A DNA stretch of 64,000 bases from Burkholderia latens (GTDB taxonomy: Bacteria; Pseudomonadota; Gammaproteobacteria; Burkholderiales; Burkholderiaceae), in the NCBI RefSeq assembly GCF_902499045.1, contig NZ_CABVPL010000012.1:62001-126000 (forward strand), written 5' to 3'. Under the pieces are notes generated by a model. The model made no database searches, was not told the DNA's origin, and worked only from the letters and a program-made list of their open reading frames with translations. Every line of letters begins with the position of its first letter. The first letter of the stretch is position 1. Made by a program: the position numbers and the translations under genes. Shown in pieces: positions 54,792 to 62,994 of this stretch.

Positions 54792-55586
54792 TCAGAGAAT
54801 CGACCGGTAGGTGCCGCCCTCGACGCGCACCGCGGCGCCATTGGATGCCGCGCCCAAAGGACTGGCAAGCAACGCCACCATCGCGGCGATCTCGTCGGCC
54901 TCGATCATGCGGGCAATCAGCGAGCTCGGGCGATACGTGTCGAAGAAGTGCGATTCGATTTCCGCATCGGTCATATCGGGGCGTGGCGCGGTTTGCCGAA
55001 GATATGCAACGATGCCGTCGGAGCGCGTGGCGGATGGCAGTACGCTGTTGACGGTCACGCCGGTTCCCTTCGTCAGTTCGGCCATTCCGCGCGAGACGGC
55101 GAGTTGAGCCGATTTGCTGACACCGTAGTGCACCATGTCCGGCGGCGTGAACGCGCCGACTTCGCTGGACATGAAGATCACGCGCCCCCAGTTCTTCGCG
55201 AGCATGCGAGGAAAGTAATGACGTGACAGCCTGACACCCGACATCACGTTGACGTCGATCATTCGCAACCAGTCGTCATCGGTGATCTCCGCGAACGGCT
55301 TCGCTTCGTAGTAGCCGAGATTGTTCACGAGAATATCCGTGTCCGGCTGGGCATCGATCAATTCCGCGACACCACGGTCGCGGCTCACGTCGGCGACGAC
55401 GCCGCGTACGCTGCCGCGCCCCGCGGCCGCGGAAAGCTCGGCGACGGCTGCGTCGAGCTTGTCGCGTTGCCGCCCCGTGATCGTGACCGCCACGCCTTCC
55501 GCGGCCAACGTTCGAGCGATCGCCATGCCGATGCCGGCAGTGGCGCCGGTGACGATCGCGGTTTTTCCTTCCAGTTGCAGATCCAT
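54792..55586 (-). CDS. SDR family oxidoreductase (FabG-like)
   Basis: A 264-residue classical SDR. TGATAGIGMAIARTL is the cofactor loop, NNLGYYEAKP follows strand 4, the catalytic Ser is in IFMSSEVGAFTPP and YGVSKSAQLA carries the Tyr-Lys pair. The long substrate loop (QTAPRPDMTDAEIE) is typical of SDRs acting on bulky substrates. GGGAGAAGC precedes the ATG at 55586. It is downstream of the two DJ-1-like genes on the same strand with a 55-bp gap. Confidence 0.87.
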   Translation of the reverse strand: MDLQLEGKTAIVTGATAGIGMAIARTLAAEGVAVTITGRQRDKLDAAVAELSAAAGRGSVRGVVADVSRDRGVAELIDAQPDTDILVNNLGYYEAKPFAEITDDDWLRMIDVNVMSGVRLSRHYFPRMLAKNWGRVIFMSSEVGAFTPPDMVHYGVSKSAQLAVSRGMAELTKGTGVTVNSVLPSATRSDGIVAYLRQTAPRPDMTDAEIESHFFDTYRPSSLIARMIEADEIAAMVALLASPLGAASNGAAVRVEGGTYRSIL

Positions 55587-55641
55587 GGTTTGCTTCTCCC
55601 TGTTCATCGAGGAACCGGCATTGCCGGTCGATTGCACGGCA

Positions 55642-56484
55642 TTACTTGAGCCGCTTCAGCATTTCGCCGGCGACGTCCAGCGCCGACGCCGGATTCTGTC
55701 CGGTGATCAATTCACGGTCGGTCACCATGTGCGCGGTAAACGGCACCGTGTTGCTGCTATAAACGCCACCCGCGCGTTGCAATGCAGTCTGCGGATAGAA
55801 CTTCATCGCGCCGCCGCCGAGCAGCCCTTTGGCTTGCTCTTCTTCCGCGTTGCTGATCACCGTCATCCGGTATCCGGCGTAGATCCATTTCGTGTCGCTG
55901 CCGCCCGCGTTTCCCGCCGCGAGGTTTCGTGCGAAGCCCCGCGCGTCGGGGAGGGTCGACAGCAGCGCAATCGGGCCGTGGCAAACGAGCGCCGTCGTCT
56001 TGCCGCGCGCGTGAAAGTCGGCCAGCAGCCTGCCCACGGCGGCACTCGTCAACAGGTCCTGCATCGGCGCATGGCCGCCGGGAACATAGACGGCATCGAA
56101 GTGCGCGTAACCGATCTGCTCCACGCGCGACAGGCTGATCACCGGGGAATGCGTGCGCGACGTGATTTGCAGCCGGTCGAGCAAAGCCCGGTAGTCGCGC
56201 ATCGCGTTGTCGTCGCCGTTGAAGTACATCTTGTCGGCCGACGTGACGTCCAGCGTCGGCGCCTTGCCCTCCGGCGTGGCGAAGGTCACCTGATGGCCCG
56301 CATCGAGCAGCGCCTTCACGGGCTGCATCAGCTCGTTCAGGTAGAAGCCCGTCGCGAAGACCTTGCCGTCCTTCAGGTCGAGGTGGTCGGAATCCGACAA
56401 CACCACGAGCACGTTGGCAGCGTGGGCGCCGTACGCGGCAATGCCGAGCATTGCGGCAACGGCGAGCTTGCGCATCGAATACAT
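55642..56484 (-). CDS. Exported DJ-1/PfpI family protein
   Basis: A 280-residue DJ-1/PfpI protein with an N-terminal signal peptide (KLAVAAMLGIAAYGAHA, cleavage about residue 23). The nucleophile is the Cys of ALVCHGPIALL, with the preceding oxyanion region DAVYVPGGHAPM. The subgroup resembles Hsp31-like glyoxalases or proteases. MYSMRKL at 56484 is the preferred start because GGAG is spaced 7 bases; the ATG at 56496 has none. It follows the second DJ-1 gene (56506) by 21 bases, so both are probably one transcript. A periplasmic DJ-1 protein is unusual. Confidence 0.85.
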   Translation of the reverse strand: MYSMRKLAVAAMLGIAAYGAHAANVLVVLSDSDHLDLKDGKVFATGFYLNELMQPVKALLDAGHQVTFATPEGKAPTLDVTSADKMYFNGDDNAMRDYRALLDRLQITSRTHSPVISLSRVEQIGYAHFDAVYVPGGHAPMQDLLTSAAVGRLLADFHARGKTTALVCHGPIALLSTLPDARGFARNLAAGNAGGSDTKWIYAGYRMTVISNAEEEQAKGLLGGGAMKFYPQTALQRAGGVYSSNTVPFTAHMVTDRELITGQNPASALDVAGEMLKRLK

Positions 56485-56505
56485 CGCTTTCTCCATCGGG
56501 AAGTT

Positions 56506-57219
56506 TCAAGCTTGTCGTGAACGGCTGAGCAGCAGATGACGCATCGCGGCGCCCACGCCGGATGCCGACGGCGGGTTCTGGCCGGTCACGAGGCGTCCGT
56601 CGACGACGACCTTCGCGGTCCAGTTCGGCGCCGGATGGTGAAGTGCGCCGCGCTGCTTCAACGTGCTCGCGAGCAGGAACGGGACGACGCGATCGAGTTG
56701 GACTTCCCGTTCTTCCTCGTCCGTGAATGCGCTCAGGTTCTTGCCGGCGACGAGATACGTGCCGTCGTGAAGCTTCACGTCGACCAGTGCGGCCGGGCCG
56801 TGACATACGGCGCCGACGACGCCACCCGCTTCATGGACCGCGCGCGTCACCTTCTCCACGTCGGCATTGCCAGGAAAATCCCACATTGCGCCATGACCGC
56901 CGGCAAAGAAGACCGCCGCATATTTCGACGCGTCGACGTCGCCGAGCCGCTGCGTGTCGCGCAGTGCGTCGCGGAAAGCGGCATCGTTCCAATAGTGCGC
57001 GTTGATTTCGTCGTCGACATCGAGCCCGTCGACCGGCGGTTCGCCGCCCTGAATCGATGCGAATTCGACGGGAATGCCGGCCGCGTCGAGTTCGGCCAGC
57101 GGATGCGTCACTTCGCCGAGATGGAAACCGGTCGGCTCGCCGGTCGAGCCTTTGCTCGCGTGGCTCGTGAGTACGAATAGAACCGACAGATCCTGCCGGT
57201 CGCGATGGTCGCCATTCAT
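56506..57219 (-). CDS. Cytoplasmic DJ-1/PfpI family protein (Hsp31-like)
   Basis: A 237-residue protein homologous to the downstream gene but without a signal peptide. VLFVLTSHASKGSTGEPTGF is the N-terminal strand with the conserved EPTGFHLGE, AAVFFAGGHGAMWDFP follows, and the nucleophile is the Cys of GAVCHGPAALV. These features fit Hsp31/glyoxalase III-like enzymes that act on methylglyoxal. AGGAGCACAGC supports the start. It is divergent from a LysR gene, which probably controls the DJ-1/DJ-1/SDR unit. Confidence 0.88.
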   Translation of the reverse strand: MNGDHRDRQDLSVLFVLTSHASKGSTGEPTGFHLGEVTHPLAELDAAGIPVEFASIQGGEPPVDGLDVDDEINAHYWNDAAFRDALRDTQRLGDVDASKYAAVFFAGGHGAMWDFPGNADVEKVTRAVHEAGGVVGAVCHGPAALVDVKLHDGTYLVAGKNLSAFTDEEEREVQLDRVVPFLLASTLKQRGALHHPAPNWTAKVVVDGRLVTGQNPPSASGVGAAMRHLLLSRSRQA

Positions 57220-57307
57220 GCTGTGCTCCTGGATCTCAATGGGTGACTCGACGATGCAGTCACGACGCACGCACTTTATTTGGCTCCTTCGTGGAGATAA
57301 ACTGGCG

Positions 57308-57324
57308 CAAAAGTAAAGCTTTTG
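57308..57324. promoter_or_regulatory. Inverted repeat in the LysR/DJ-1 intergenic region
   Basis: CAAAAG-TAAAG-CTTTTG has perfect 6-bp arms and a 5-base spacer, 17 bp upstream of the LysR start. A looser TTTAT...CTCC...GGAG...ATAAA symmetry lies at about 57275-57299. Both are candidate LysR sites for divergent control. Confidence 0.45.
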
Positions 57325-57340
57325 TTCTTCGGAGGACAAG

Positions 57341-58249
57341 ATGGCGCGTAAATTCGACCATCTCGGTGACGTGGAAGCATTCGTGACGGTGGTCGAAAAA
57401 GGCTCGATGACTGCCGGCGCGGTGGCATTGGGCAGCACGCCTTCCGTGTTGAGCCGGGCCATCACACGCCTGGAAGCCCGGCTGGGCACGCAGTTGCTGC
57501 GTCGTTCCACGCGGCGGTTGAGCCTGACGGAGCACGGCAGGCTCTATCTCGAACAATCGCGCGCGGCGTTCCTGCTGATCGACGACGCCGAGCGGGCCAT
57601 TCAGGGGCACGGCGATACGTTGACCGGCCATGTCCGGCTGAGCGTACCGACGACGTACGGGCACTATCGTCTGCCGCCGCTGCTTCGACGGTTCACGCGG
57701 GAACACCCGCACGTTCGCGTCGAATTGAACATCGCTAACCGGAACGTGGATCTCGTGGCCGAGGGGTTCGACTTGGCGATCCGTCTGGGCGAACTGCCGG
57801 ACAGCGGTCTGGTCGCGCGCAAGCTCGAGGATGCGGCGCTGTGCCTCGTCGCGTCGCCCGAGTACGTCGCGCACGCCGGCACGCCTGGAAGCGTGGCCGA
57901 CCTGGAGCACCATCTTTGTTTGCCGTTCGTGCTGCCCAGCAGCGGCCGTATCGCGCCCTGGGTATTCCGCGACGGCGATCAGGACATCGAGTGGCTGCCG
58001 GCTTCGAACGTCGCGGTGTCCGACGATGTGCTCGGTGTCGTGTCGATGGCGCAGAGCGGCGCCGGTATCTGCCAGACCTACGACTTCATCGTTCGGGATC
58101 GGATCCGGGCCGGAAGTCTCGTCGAAGTGCTGCCCCATCTGCGCGGTCGCACGCGGCCGTTTTCGGTCGTCTATGCGCCGCATCGCCGCCTGTCGGCCGC
58201 GTCCCGCAAATTGATCGACATGTTGGTCACGTCGGCGGCCGACGCGTGA
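57341..58249 (+). CDS. LysR-type transcriptional regulator
   Basis: A 302-residue LysR regulator. The winged helix has FVTVVEKGSMTAGAVALG and SVLSRAITRLEARLGTQLL; the effector domain starts GHVRLSVPTTYGHYRLPP. It is divergent from the DJ-1/PfpI pair and SDR, whose products suggest a response to reactive carbonyl or electrophile stress. GGAGGAC precedes the ATG. The gene differs from the first LysR gene by clearly different effector residues, so the ligands should differ. Confidence 0.9.
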   Translation: MARKFDHLGDVEAFVTVVEKGSMTAGAVALGSTPSVLSRAITRLEARLGTQLLRRSTRRLSLTEHGRLYLEQSRAAFLLIDDAERAIQGHGDTLTGHVRLSVPTTYGHYRLPPLLRRFTREHPHVRVELNIANRNVDLVAEGFDLAIRLGELPDSGLVARKLEDAALCLVASPEYVAHAGTPGSVADLEHHLCLPFVLPSSGRIAPWVFRDGDQDIEWLPASNVAVSDDVLGVVSMAQSGAGICQTYDFIVRDRIRAGSLVEVLPHLRGRTRPFSVVYAPHRRLSAASRKLIDMLVTSAADA

Positions 58250-58388
58250 GCCGATTGCGACACGGGCTGATCGACGGCGCGCCGGGCGCACGATGTGCGG
58301 CCGGCCCGTCCGGCACTGACGCACGTCAAGCCGCGCGAGCACGCGTGCACATTCCCGACCCACGCATAACCAAAGCTGAAATCGGTTT

Positions 58389-58417
58389 TTCACGCGCGTC
58401 GGATGCGTCCCTATACT
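58389..58417 (+). promoter_or_regulatory. Promoter candidate for the sulfur-cluster flavoprotein genes
   Basis: TTCACG (58389-58394), a 17-bp spacer and TATACT (58412-58417) lie 84 bases before the ATG at 58501. The -10 is the only good one in the 250-bp gap after the LysR gene. Confidence 0.4.
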
Positions 58418-58500
58418 TTTCGATGCCGCCTGCGGGCTGCGGCGACGGCTTACGCAATCGTGCGTGGAGCCGTCGTTTTTCCTGGAAGAGGGACTGCCGA

Positions 58501-59718
58501 ATGAACGCCCGTCATCGCGCCGAAGCGCGCGACGCGCTGCGTGCCGCGCTTGCCGCACTGCCTGAACTCGCGACCGAGATCGGGCGCGACGCCGCGCAAC
58601 GCGAGGCGCGCCGCGAACTGCCGTTCGAAGGCTTCGCGCTGTTTCGCCGCTCGTCGCTCGGCGTGCTGCGGATTCCGGTCGAGCGCGGCGGCCTCGGCGG
58701 CACGCTGGTCGATCTGTTCGACACGATCGCGACGCTCGCCGCCGCCGATTCGAATCTCGCGCACGCACTGCGCATCCACTACGACCTGACCGAGACGCTG
58801 CGGCTGTCGCCGCGCACGCCGTTCAACGACGTACAGCTCGAGCGCGCGCTGTCCGGCGCGATCTTCGGCGGCGCATCGACCGAACGCGGCACGTCGCGGC
58901 CGGGCGAGAACACGACCGTGCTGCGCCGCGATGGCGACCATCATCGCGTGACCGGCCGCAAATACTATTCGACGGGCACCGCGTTTGCCGATTTCGCGCG
59001 CATCAACGTCGAGAACGAGCAGGGCGACGCGCTCGCCGTGATCATCCCGGTCACGCGCGACGGCGTGCAGGTGCTCGACGACTGGGACGGCATGGGCCAG
59101 CGCATGACCGCGAGCGGCAGCCTGCTGCTGCACGACGTGCAGGTGTTCGCGGATGAAGTCGCAGCGCGCGACGGCTCGACGCTCGTCGGCCGCCATTGCG
59201 GCGCGCTGCGGCAGTTGCATCTCGTCGCGACGGCCGCGGGCATCGTGCGCAACGTGGCGGCCGACGCGCGCCGCTACGTGCTGACGCACGGCCGGCCCGT
59301 GCTGCACAGCCCGGCGCCGAGCGCGCGCGACGACCACTTCATCCAGCAGATCGTCGGCGAGCTGTCCGCGCACAGTCACGCGATCGATGCGCTCGTGCGC
59401 GACAACGCGGCCGCGCTCGACCGCTCGGCCGATGCGATCGAGGCCGGCGACGCCGATGCGCACGAACGCGTGCTCGACAGCGCGCTCGCGACCGCGCGCA
59501 CGCAGCTGATCGTCGGCAAGCTCGCGCTGCATGCGGCCGAGCGGCTGTTCGAGGTGGGCGGCGCATCGGCGACCGCGCGCGTGCACAACCTCGACCGGCA
59601 CTGGCGCAACCTGCGCACGATCTTCAGCCACAACCCGCTGCTGCACAAGGCGCGCGTGATCGGCGACTACGACCTGAACGGCGTTACCACGCACCTGACC
59701 GAAGGACGCGTGTTCTGA
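58501..59718 (+). CDS. Acyl-CoA-dehydrogenase-fold flavoprotein, DszC/SfnB type
   Basis: A 405-residue protein with the acyl-CoA dehydrogenase fold. PFEGFALFRRSSLGVLRIP opens it, FGGASTERGTS and RKYYSTGTAFADF mark the flavin sheet, and the C-terminal helices include ARTQLIVGKLALHAAERLFE. Such proteins (SfnB, DszC and monooxygenase homologues) are frequent in sulfur-starvation clusters, where they act as FMNH2-dependent monooxygenases or in organosulfur oxidation. It lies 39 bases before an NtaA/DszA-like gene on the same strand. No flavin reductase gene is in view. Confidence 0.85.
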   Translation: MNARHRAEARDALRAALAALPELATEIGRDAAQREARRELPFEGFALFRRSSLGVLRIPVERGGLGGTLVDLFDTIATLAAADSNLAHALRIHYDLTETLRLSPRTPFNDVQLERALSGAIFGGASTERGTSRPGENTTVLRRDGDHHRVTGRKYYSTGTAFADFARINVENEQGDALAVIIPVTRDGVQVLDDWDGMGQRMTASGSLLLHDVQVFADEVAARDGSTLVGRHCGALRQLHLVATAAGIVRNVAADARRYVLTHGRPVLHSPAPSARDDHFIQQIVGELSAHSHAIDALVRDNAAALDRSADAIEAGDADAHERVLDSALATARTQLIVGKLALHAAERLFEVGGASATARVHNLDRHWRNLRTIFSHNPLLHKARVIGDYDLNGVTTHLTEGRVF

Positions 59719-59757
59719 TTCCGCTGCCTGCGCAGCCCACTTTATGGAAACCTCACG

Positions 59758-61146
59758 ATGACGACCCGCACCGGCCATCTGCACCTCGGCGCGTTCCTGT
59801 ATCCGACCGGCCATCACATCGCCGCCTGGCGCCACCCGGATTCGCAGGCGGATGCGGGCGTCGATTTCCGTCACTACGTGAGGCTCGCGCAGGCGGCCGA
59901 GGCCGCGAAGTTCGATCTCGTGTTTCTTGCCGACGGCGTCGGCACGCGCGGCGACGACGTCGAATTCCTCAGCCGCACCGCGCACAGCTACGTCGCGCAG
60001 TTCGAGCCGCTGACGCTGCTGTCGGCGCTCGCGGCCGTCACCGAACGGATCGGCCTCGTCGGCACCGCATCGACGAGCTTCAACGAGCCGTTCCATATCG
60101 CGCGCAAGTTCGCGTCGCTCGACCACATCAGCGGCGGCCGTGCGGGCTGGAACCTCGTCACGTCGTCGAGCGCGTACGAAGCGCGCAACTTCAATCGCGA
60201 TGCGCATTTCGAGCATGGCGAACGCTATGCGCGCGCGGAGGAATTCGCCGACGTCGTGCGCGGACTGTGGGACAGCTGGGACGACGACGCATTCGTGCGC
60301 GATCGCGCGAGCGGCCGTTTCTTCGATCCCTGCAAGCGCCACGTGCTCGATCATCGCGGCCGCTTCTTCCAGGTGCGCGGGCCGCTGAACGTCGCACGCG
60401 CGCCGCAGGGGCATCCGGTCGTCGTGCAGGCCGGCTCGTCGCCGGCCGGCACGCGGCTGGCCGCGCGCACGGCCGAGGTGATCTTCACCGCGCAGCAGAC
60501 GCTCGACGATGCGATCGCGTTCTACGCGGACGTGAAAGCGCAGCTCGCCGCGTTCGGGCGCGCGCCCGACTCGCTGAAGATCATGCCCGGCGTCTTTCCG
60601 ATGGTCGGCCGCACCGAAAGCGAAGCGAAGGAAAAGTTCGACGCGCTGCAGGCGCTGATCGACCCGAAGGTCGGGCTCGCGCTCGTGTCGGGGCTGACCG
60701 GCGGCGTCGATCTGTCCGGCTATCCGCTCGACGGCCCGATCCCGCCGCTGCCGGAAACCAATGCGAGCAAGAGCCGGCAGACGCTGACGCTCGAGCTGGC
60801 GCGCCGCGAGAACCTGACGATACGCGAACTCTATCTGCGGATCGCGGGCGCGCGCGGTCACTGGCAACTCGTCGGCACACCGGAGCAAATCGTCGATGCG
60901 CTCGAGGAGCGCTTCGTGCAGTACGGCGCGGACGGTTACAACGTGATGGCGCCGACGTTGCCAGGCGGCCTCGACGATTTCATCGAACTCGTGCTGCCGG
61001 AACTGCGCCGGCGCGGGCTGTTTCGCCGCGACTACGCGGGCCGCACGCTGCGCGATCATCTCGGGTTGCGGCGGCCCGCGCGGCGCGCGTTCGCCGCTTC
61101 GTCGACCGCGGCCACGTCGGCAGCTTCGACGTCCGCCGCCGCCTGA
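59758..61146 (+). CDS. Luciferase-family monooxygenase, NtaA/SnaA/DszA type
   Basis: A 462-residue FMNH2-dependent monooxygenase of the LLM fold. HLGAFLYPTGHHIAAWRHP is the typical N-terminus, HISGGRAGWNLVTSSSAYEA the flavin-site block, and VVQAGSSPAGTRLAARTAEV a second. NtaA/DszA enzymes cleave C-N or C-S bonds in nitrilotriacetate or sulfones. With the DszC/SfnB-like neighbour upstream, oxidation and cleavage of a sulfone is plausible. The C-terminus is Ala/Ser-rich. It converges on another LLM gene two bases away. Confidence 0.9.
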   Translation: MTTRTGHLHLGAFLYPTGHHIAAWRHPDSQADAGVDFRHYVRLAQAAEAAKFDLVFLADGVGTRGDDVEFLSRTAHSYVAQFEPLTLLSALAAVTERIGLVGTASTSFNEPFHIARKFASLDHISGGRAGWNLVTSSSAYEARNFNRDAHFEHGERYARAEEFADVVRGLWDSWDDDAFVRDRASGRFFDPCKRHVLDHRGRFFQVRGPLNVARAPQGHPVVVQAGSSPAGTRLAARTAEVIFTAQQTLDDAIAFYADVKAQLAAFGRAPDSLKIMPGVFPMVGRTESEAKEKFDALQALIDPKVGLALVSGLTGGVDLSGYPLDGPIPPLPETNASKSRQTLTLELARRENLTIRELYLRIAGARGHWQLVGTPEQIVDALEERFVQYGADGYNVMAPTLPGGLDDFIELVLPELRRRGLFRRDYAGRTLRDHLGLRRPARRAFAASSTAATSAASTSAAA

Positions 61147-61148
61147 AC

Positions 61149-62348
61149 TCAGCGCCGCAGGCCGGCGTCGCGCAGCAGCGGCAGCACGCGCGCGCCGAAG
61201 AAGTCGAGATCCGGTTTGAAGTCGTAGAAGCTCAACTGAATGCCGTCGATGCCGGCCCGATGCAGCCGCACGATGTAATCGGCGACTTCCTCGGGCGAGC
61301 CGGTGATCGAGATGTTGCCGCCGATCGCGCGCGCGGCTGCCTGCGACCGCTGCTCGAAGCCGCCACGCCACGCATGGGCGTCGCTGTCGAAGCGGTGGAA
61401 GCTGCCTTCGTCGGCGTGCGCGACGATCGCATCGCGGTACGCGCGCGCTTCGGCCGCCGTTTCGCGGCAGATCACGAGCGGATTGAGCAGCGTGCGGATC
61501 GTCCGGCCGCGCGCGGCCGCCGCCGCCTTCCCGCGGGCCGTATGCGCGGGCAGCGCGTCCAGCGCGCGATCGGCGTCCGGGCCGGCGGGGCTCGTGACGA
61601 ACACGATGTCCGAATAGCGGGCCGCGAAATCGATGCCCGCATCGGAGCCCGTCGCGTTGATCAACAGCGGGCGGCCGTATTGCGGTTTCGGCGTGACGAA
61701 TGCGCCGGAGAGCCGCCAGCTCGACAGCGCGGGCGCGTAGCTGAAGTTGTCCGGTTGCGCCCACAGCTGGCTGACCGCATCGACGAATTCGGCGGCCATC
61801 TCGTAGCGCCGGTCGTGCTCGATCCGGTTCCAGCCGAACATCTCGTGTTCGATCGCGCGGTGGCCGGTCACGACGTTGATGCCCCAGCGGCCGCGCGAGA
61901 TGTGGTCGAGCGTCGCCGTGAACTTCGCGAAATGCAGCGGATGCCACGGCCCGTACAGCACGTGGCTCGTCGCGACGAGGATGATCCGCTCGGTGCGCGC
62001 GGTGAGCGCGGCCAGCGTCATGAACGAGTCGAGCGCGTGGCCGTCGAACACGCCGCCATAGCCGCCTTTCGGCAGCCATTGCGACAGCGCGAACACGAGA
62101 TCGAAGCCCAGCGCTTCGGCGCGCGCGACCAGATCGGCGTTGTAGTCGAACGTCCAGTCGGTCGAGCGCGGCAGCGTCGACGCGCTCCAGCCGCCGGCCT
62201 GGATCGGCAGGAACAGCCCGAGCATCAGCGGCTGCGCGAGCACCCGCGACGCGGGGCTGTCGGGGAAATCGGCAGGTGAGCGAACGTCGACGAACGGCGT
62301 CGGCGTGAACGCGGTGGCGGCGGAAGTGTCGGTCAAGATGGGCTCCAT
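61149..62348 (-). CDS. Luciferase-family monooxygenase, SsuD/SfnG-like
   Basis: A 399-residue LLM-fold enzyme. LGLFLPIQAGGWSAS, ATSHVLYGPWHPLHFAK and GRWGINVVTGHRAIEHEMF are family blocks; PQYGRPLLINATGSDAG lies where the FMN phosphate binds. A 60-residue N-terminal region without match precedes the fold. Sulfur-cluster relatives (SsuD, SfnG) release sulfite from alkanesulfonates or dimethyl sulfone. The start MEPILTDTSAA is chosen because the longer frame has no support. Convergent with the NtaA-like gene. Confidence 0.87.
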   Translation of the reverse strand: MEPILTDTSAATAFTPTPFVDVRSPADFPDSPASRVLAQPLMLGLFLPIQAGGWSASTLPRSTDWTFDYNADLVARAEALGFDLVFALSQWLPKGGYGGVFDGHALDSFMTLAALTARTERIILVATSHVLYGPWHPLHFAKFTATLDHISRGRWGINVVTGHRAIEHEMFGWNRIEHDRRYEMAAEFVDAVSQLWAQPDNFSYAPALSSWRLSGAFVTPKPQYGRPLLINATGSDAGIDFAARYSDIVFVTSPAGPDADRALDALPAHTARGKAAAAARGRTIRTLLNPLVICRETAAEARAYRDAIVAHADEGSFHRFDSDAHAWRGGFEQRSQAAARAIGGNISITGSPEEVADYIVRLHRAGIDGIQLSFYDFKPDLDFFGARVLPLLRDAGLRR

Positions 62349-62445
62349 GCGACGCGCGCCGGCGTCGAGCGAAGGAATCGGGCGTACCGTGCCGGCAGCC
62401 GGCACGCGCCGGTTTCCGGCATGCCGGCAAGTACGTCGTCTCGCG

Positions 62446-62994
62446 TCACAGCCGCCTCGGCCGCGGGTCGGGCACGAAGCCGTCGCGATTCGGCATCCGG
62501 ATGCGCGGCAGCGTGCGCGCGTCGAGCGTCGCGTCGTCGGGCACGATCCCGTTCAGGTGCAGCACGTATGCAGTGACCGCATAGACGTCGTCCGCGCTCA
62601 GCGATTGCGGCGCGTTGTACGGCATCGCGCGGCGGATGTAATCGAACAGCGTCGTCGCATACGGCCAGTAGCTGCCGACCGTTTTCTTCGGCTTGGCGCC
62701 GGCGAGCGAACCGCTGCCGCCGACGAGCGGATCGCCGACGCCGCCCTGGCCGCCGGCGCCGTGACACATCGCGCATTTTTCCGCGAACACGTGCGCGCCG
62801 CGCGCGACCGTGCCGGCGCCGCGCGGCAGGCCGTTGCCGTCGGGTGCGACGTCGATGTCCCAGGCGGCGATTGCCGCGCGGTCGATCGGCTGACCGAGAC
62901 CGAAGCCGGCGCCGAAAGCGGGCAACGCGATCGCACCGATCGCGGCCGGCACGACGGCGTACGACACGAGCAGACGGGCAAACGGCCTACGCAT
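62446..62994 (-). CDS. Cytochrome c subunit of a sulfite dehydrogenase
   Basis: A 182-residue exported monoheme cytochrome. The signal peptide has a hydrophobic core ending near PAFGAGF. The heme site is CAMCH (about residue 74-78), with an axial Met likely in RRAMPYNAPQSLS. It overlaps the molybdoenzyme gene by 8 bases, the same arrangement as SorAB or SoxCD, so it should be the electron acceptor of that enzyme and pass electrons to cytochrome oxidase. Confidence 0.87.
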   Translation of the reverse strand: MRRPFARLLVSYAVVPAAIGAIALPAFGAGFGLGQPIDRAAIAAWDIDVAPDGNGLPRGAGTVARGAHVFAEKCAMCHGAGGQGGVGDPLVGGSGSLAGAKPKKTVGSYWPYATTLFDYIRRAMPYNAPQSLSADDVYAVTAYVLHLNGIVPDDATLDARTLPRIRMPNRDGFVPDPRPRRL

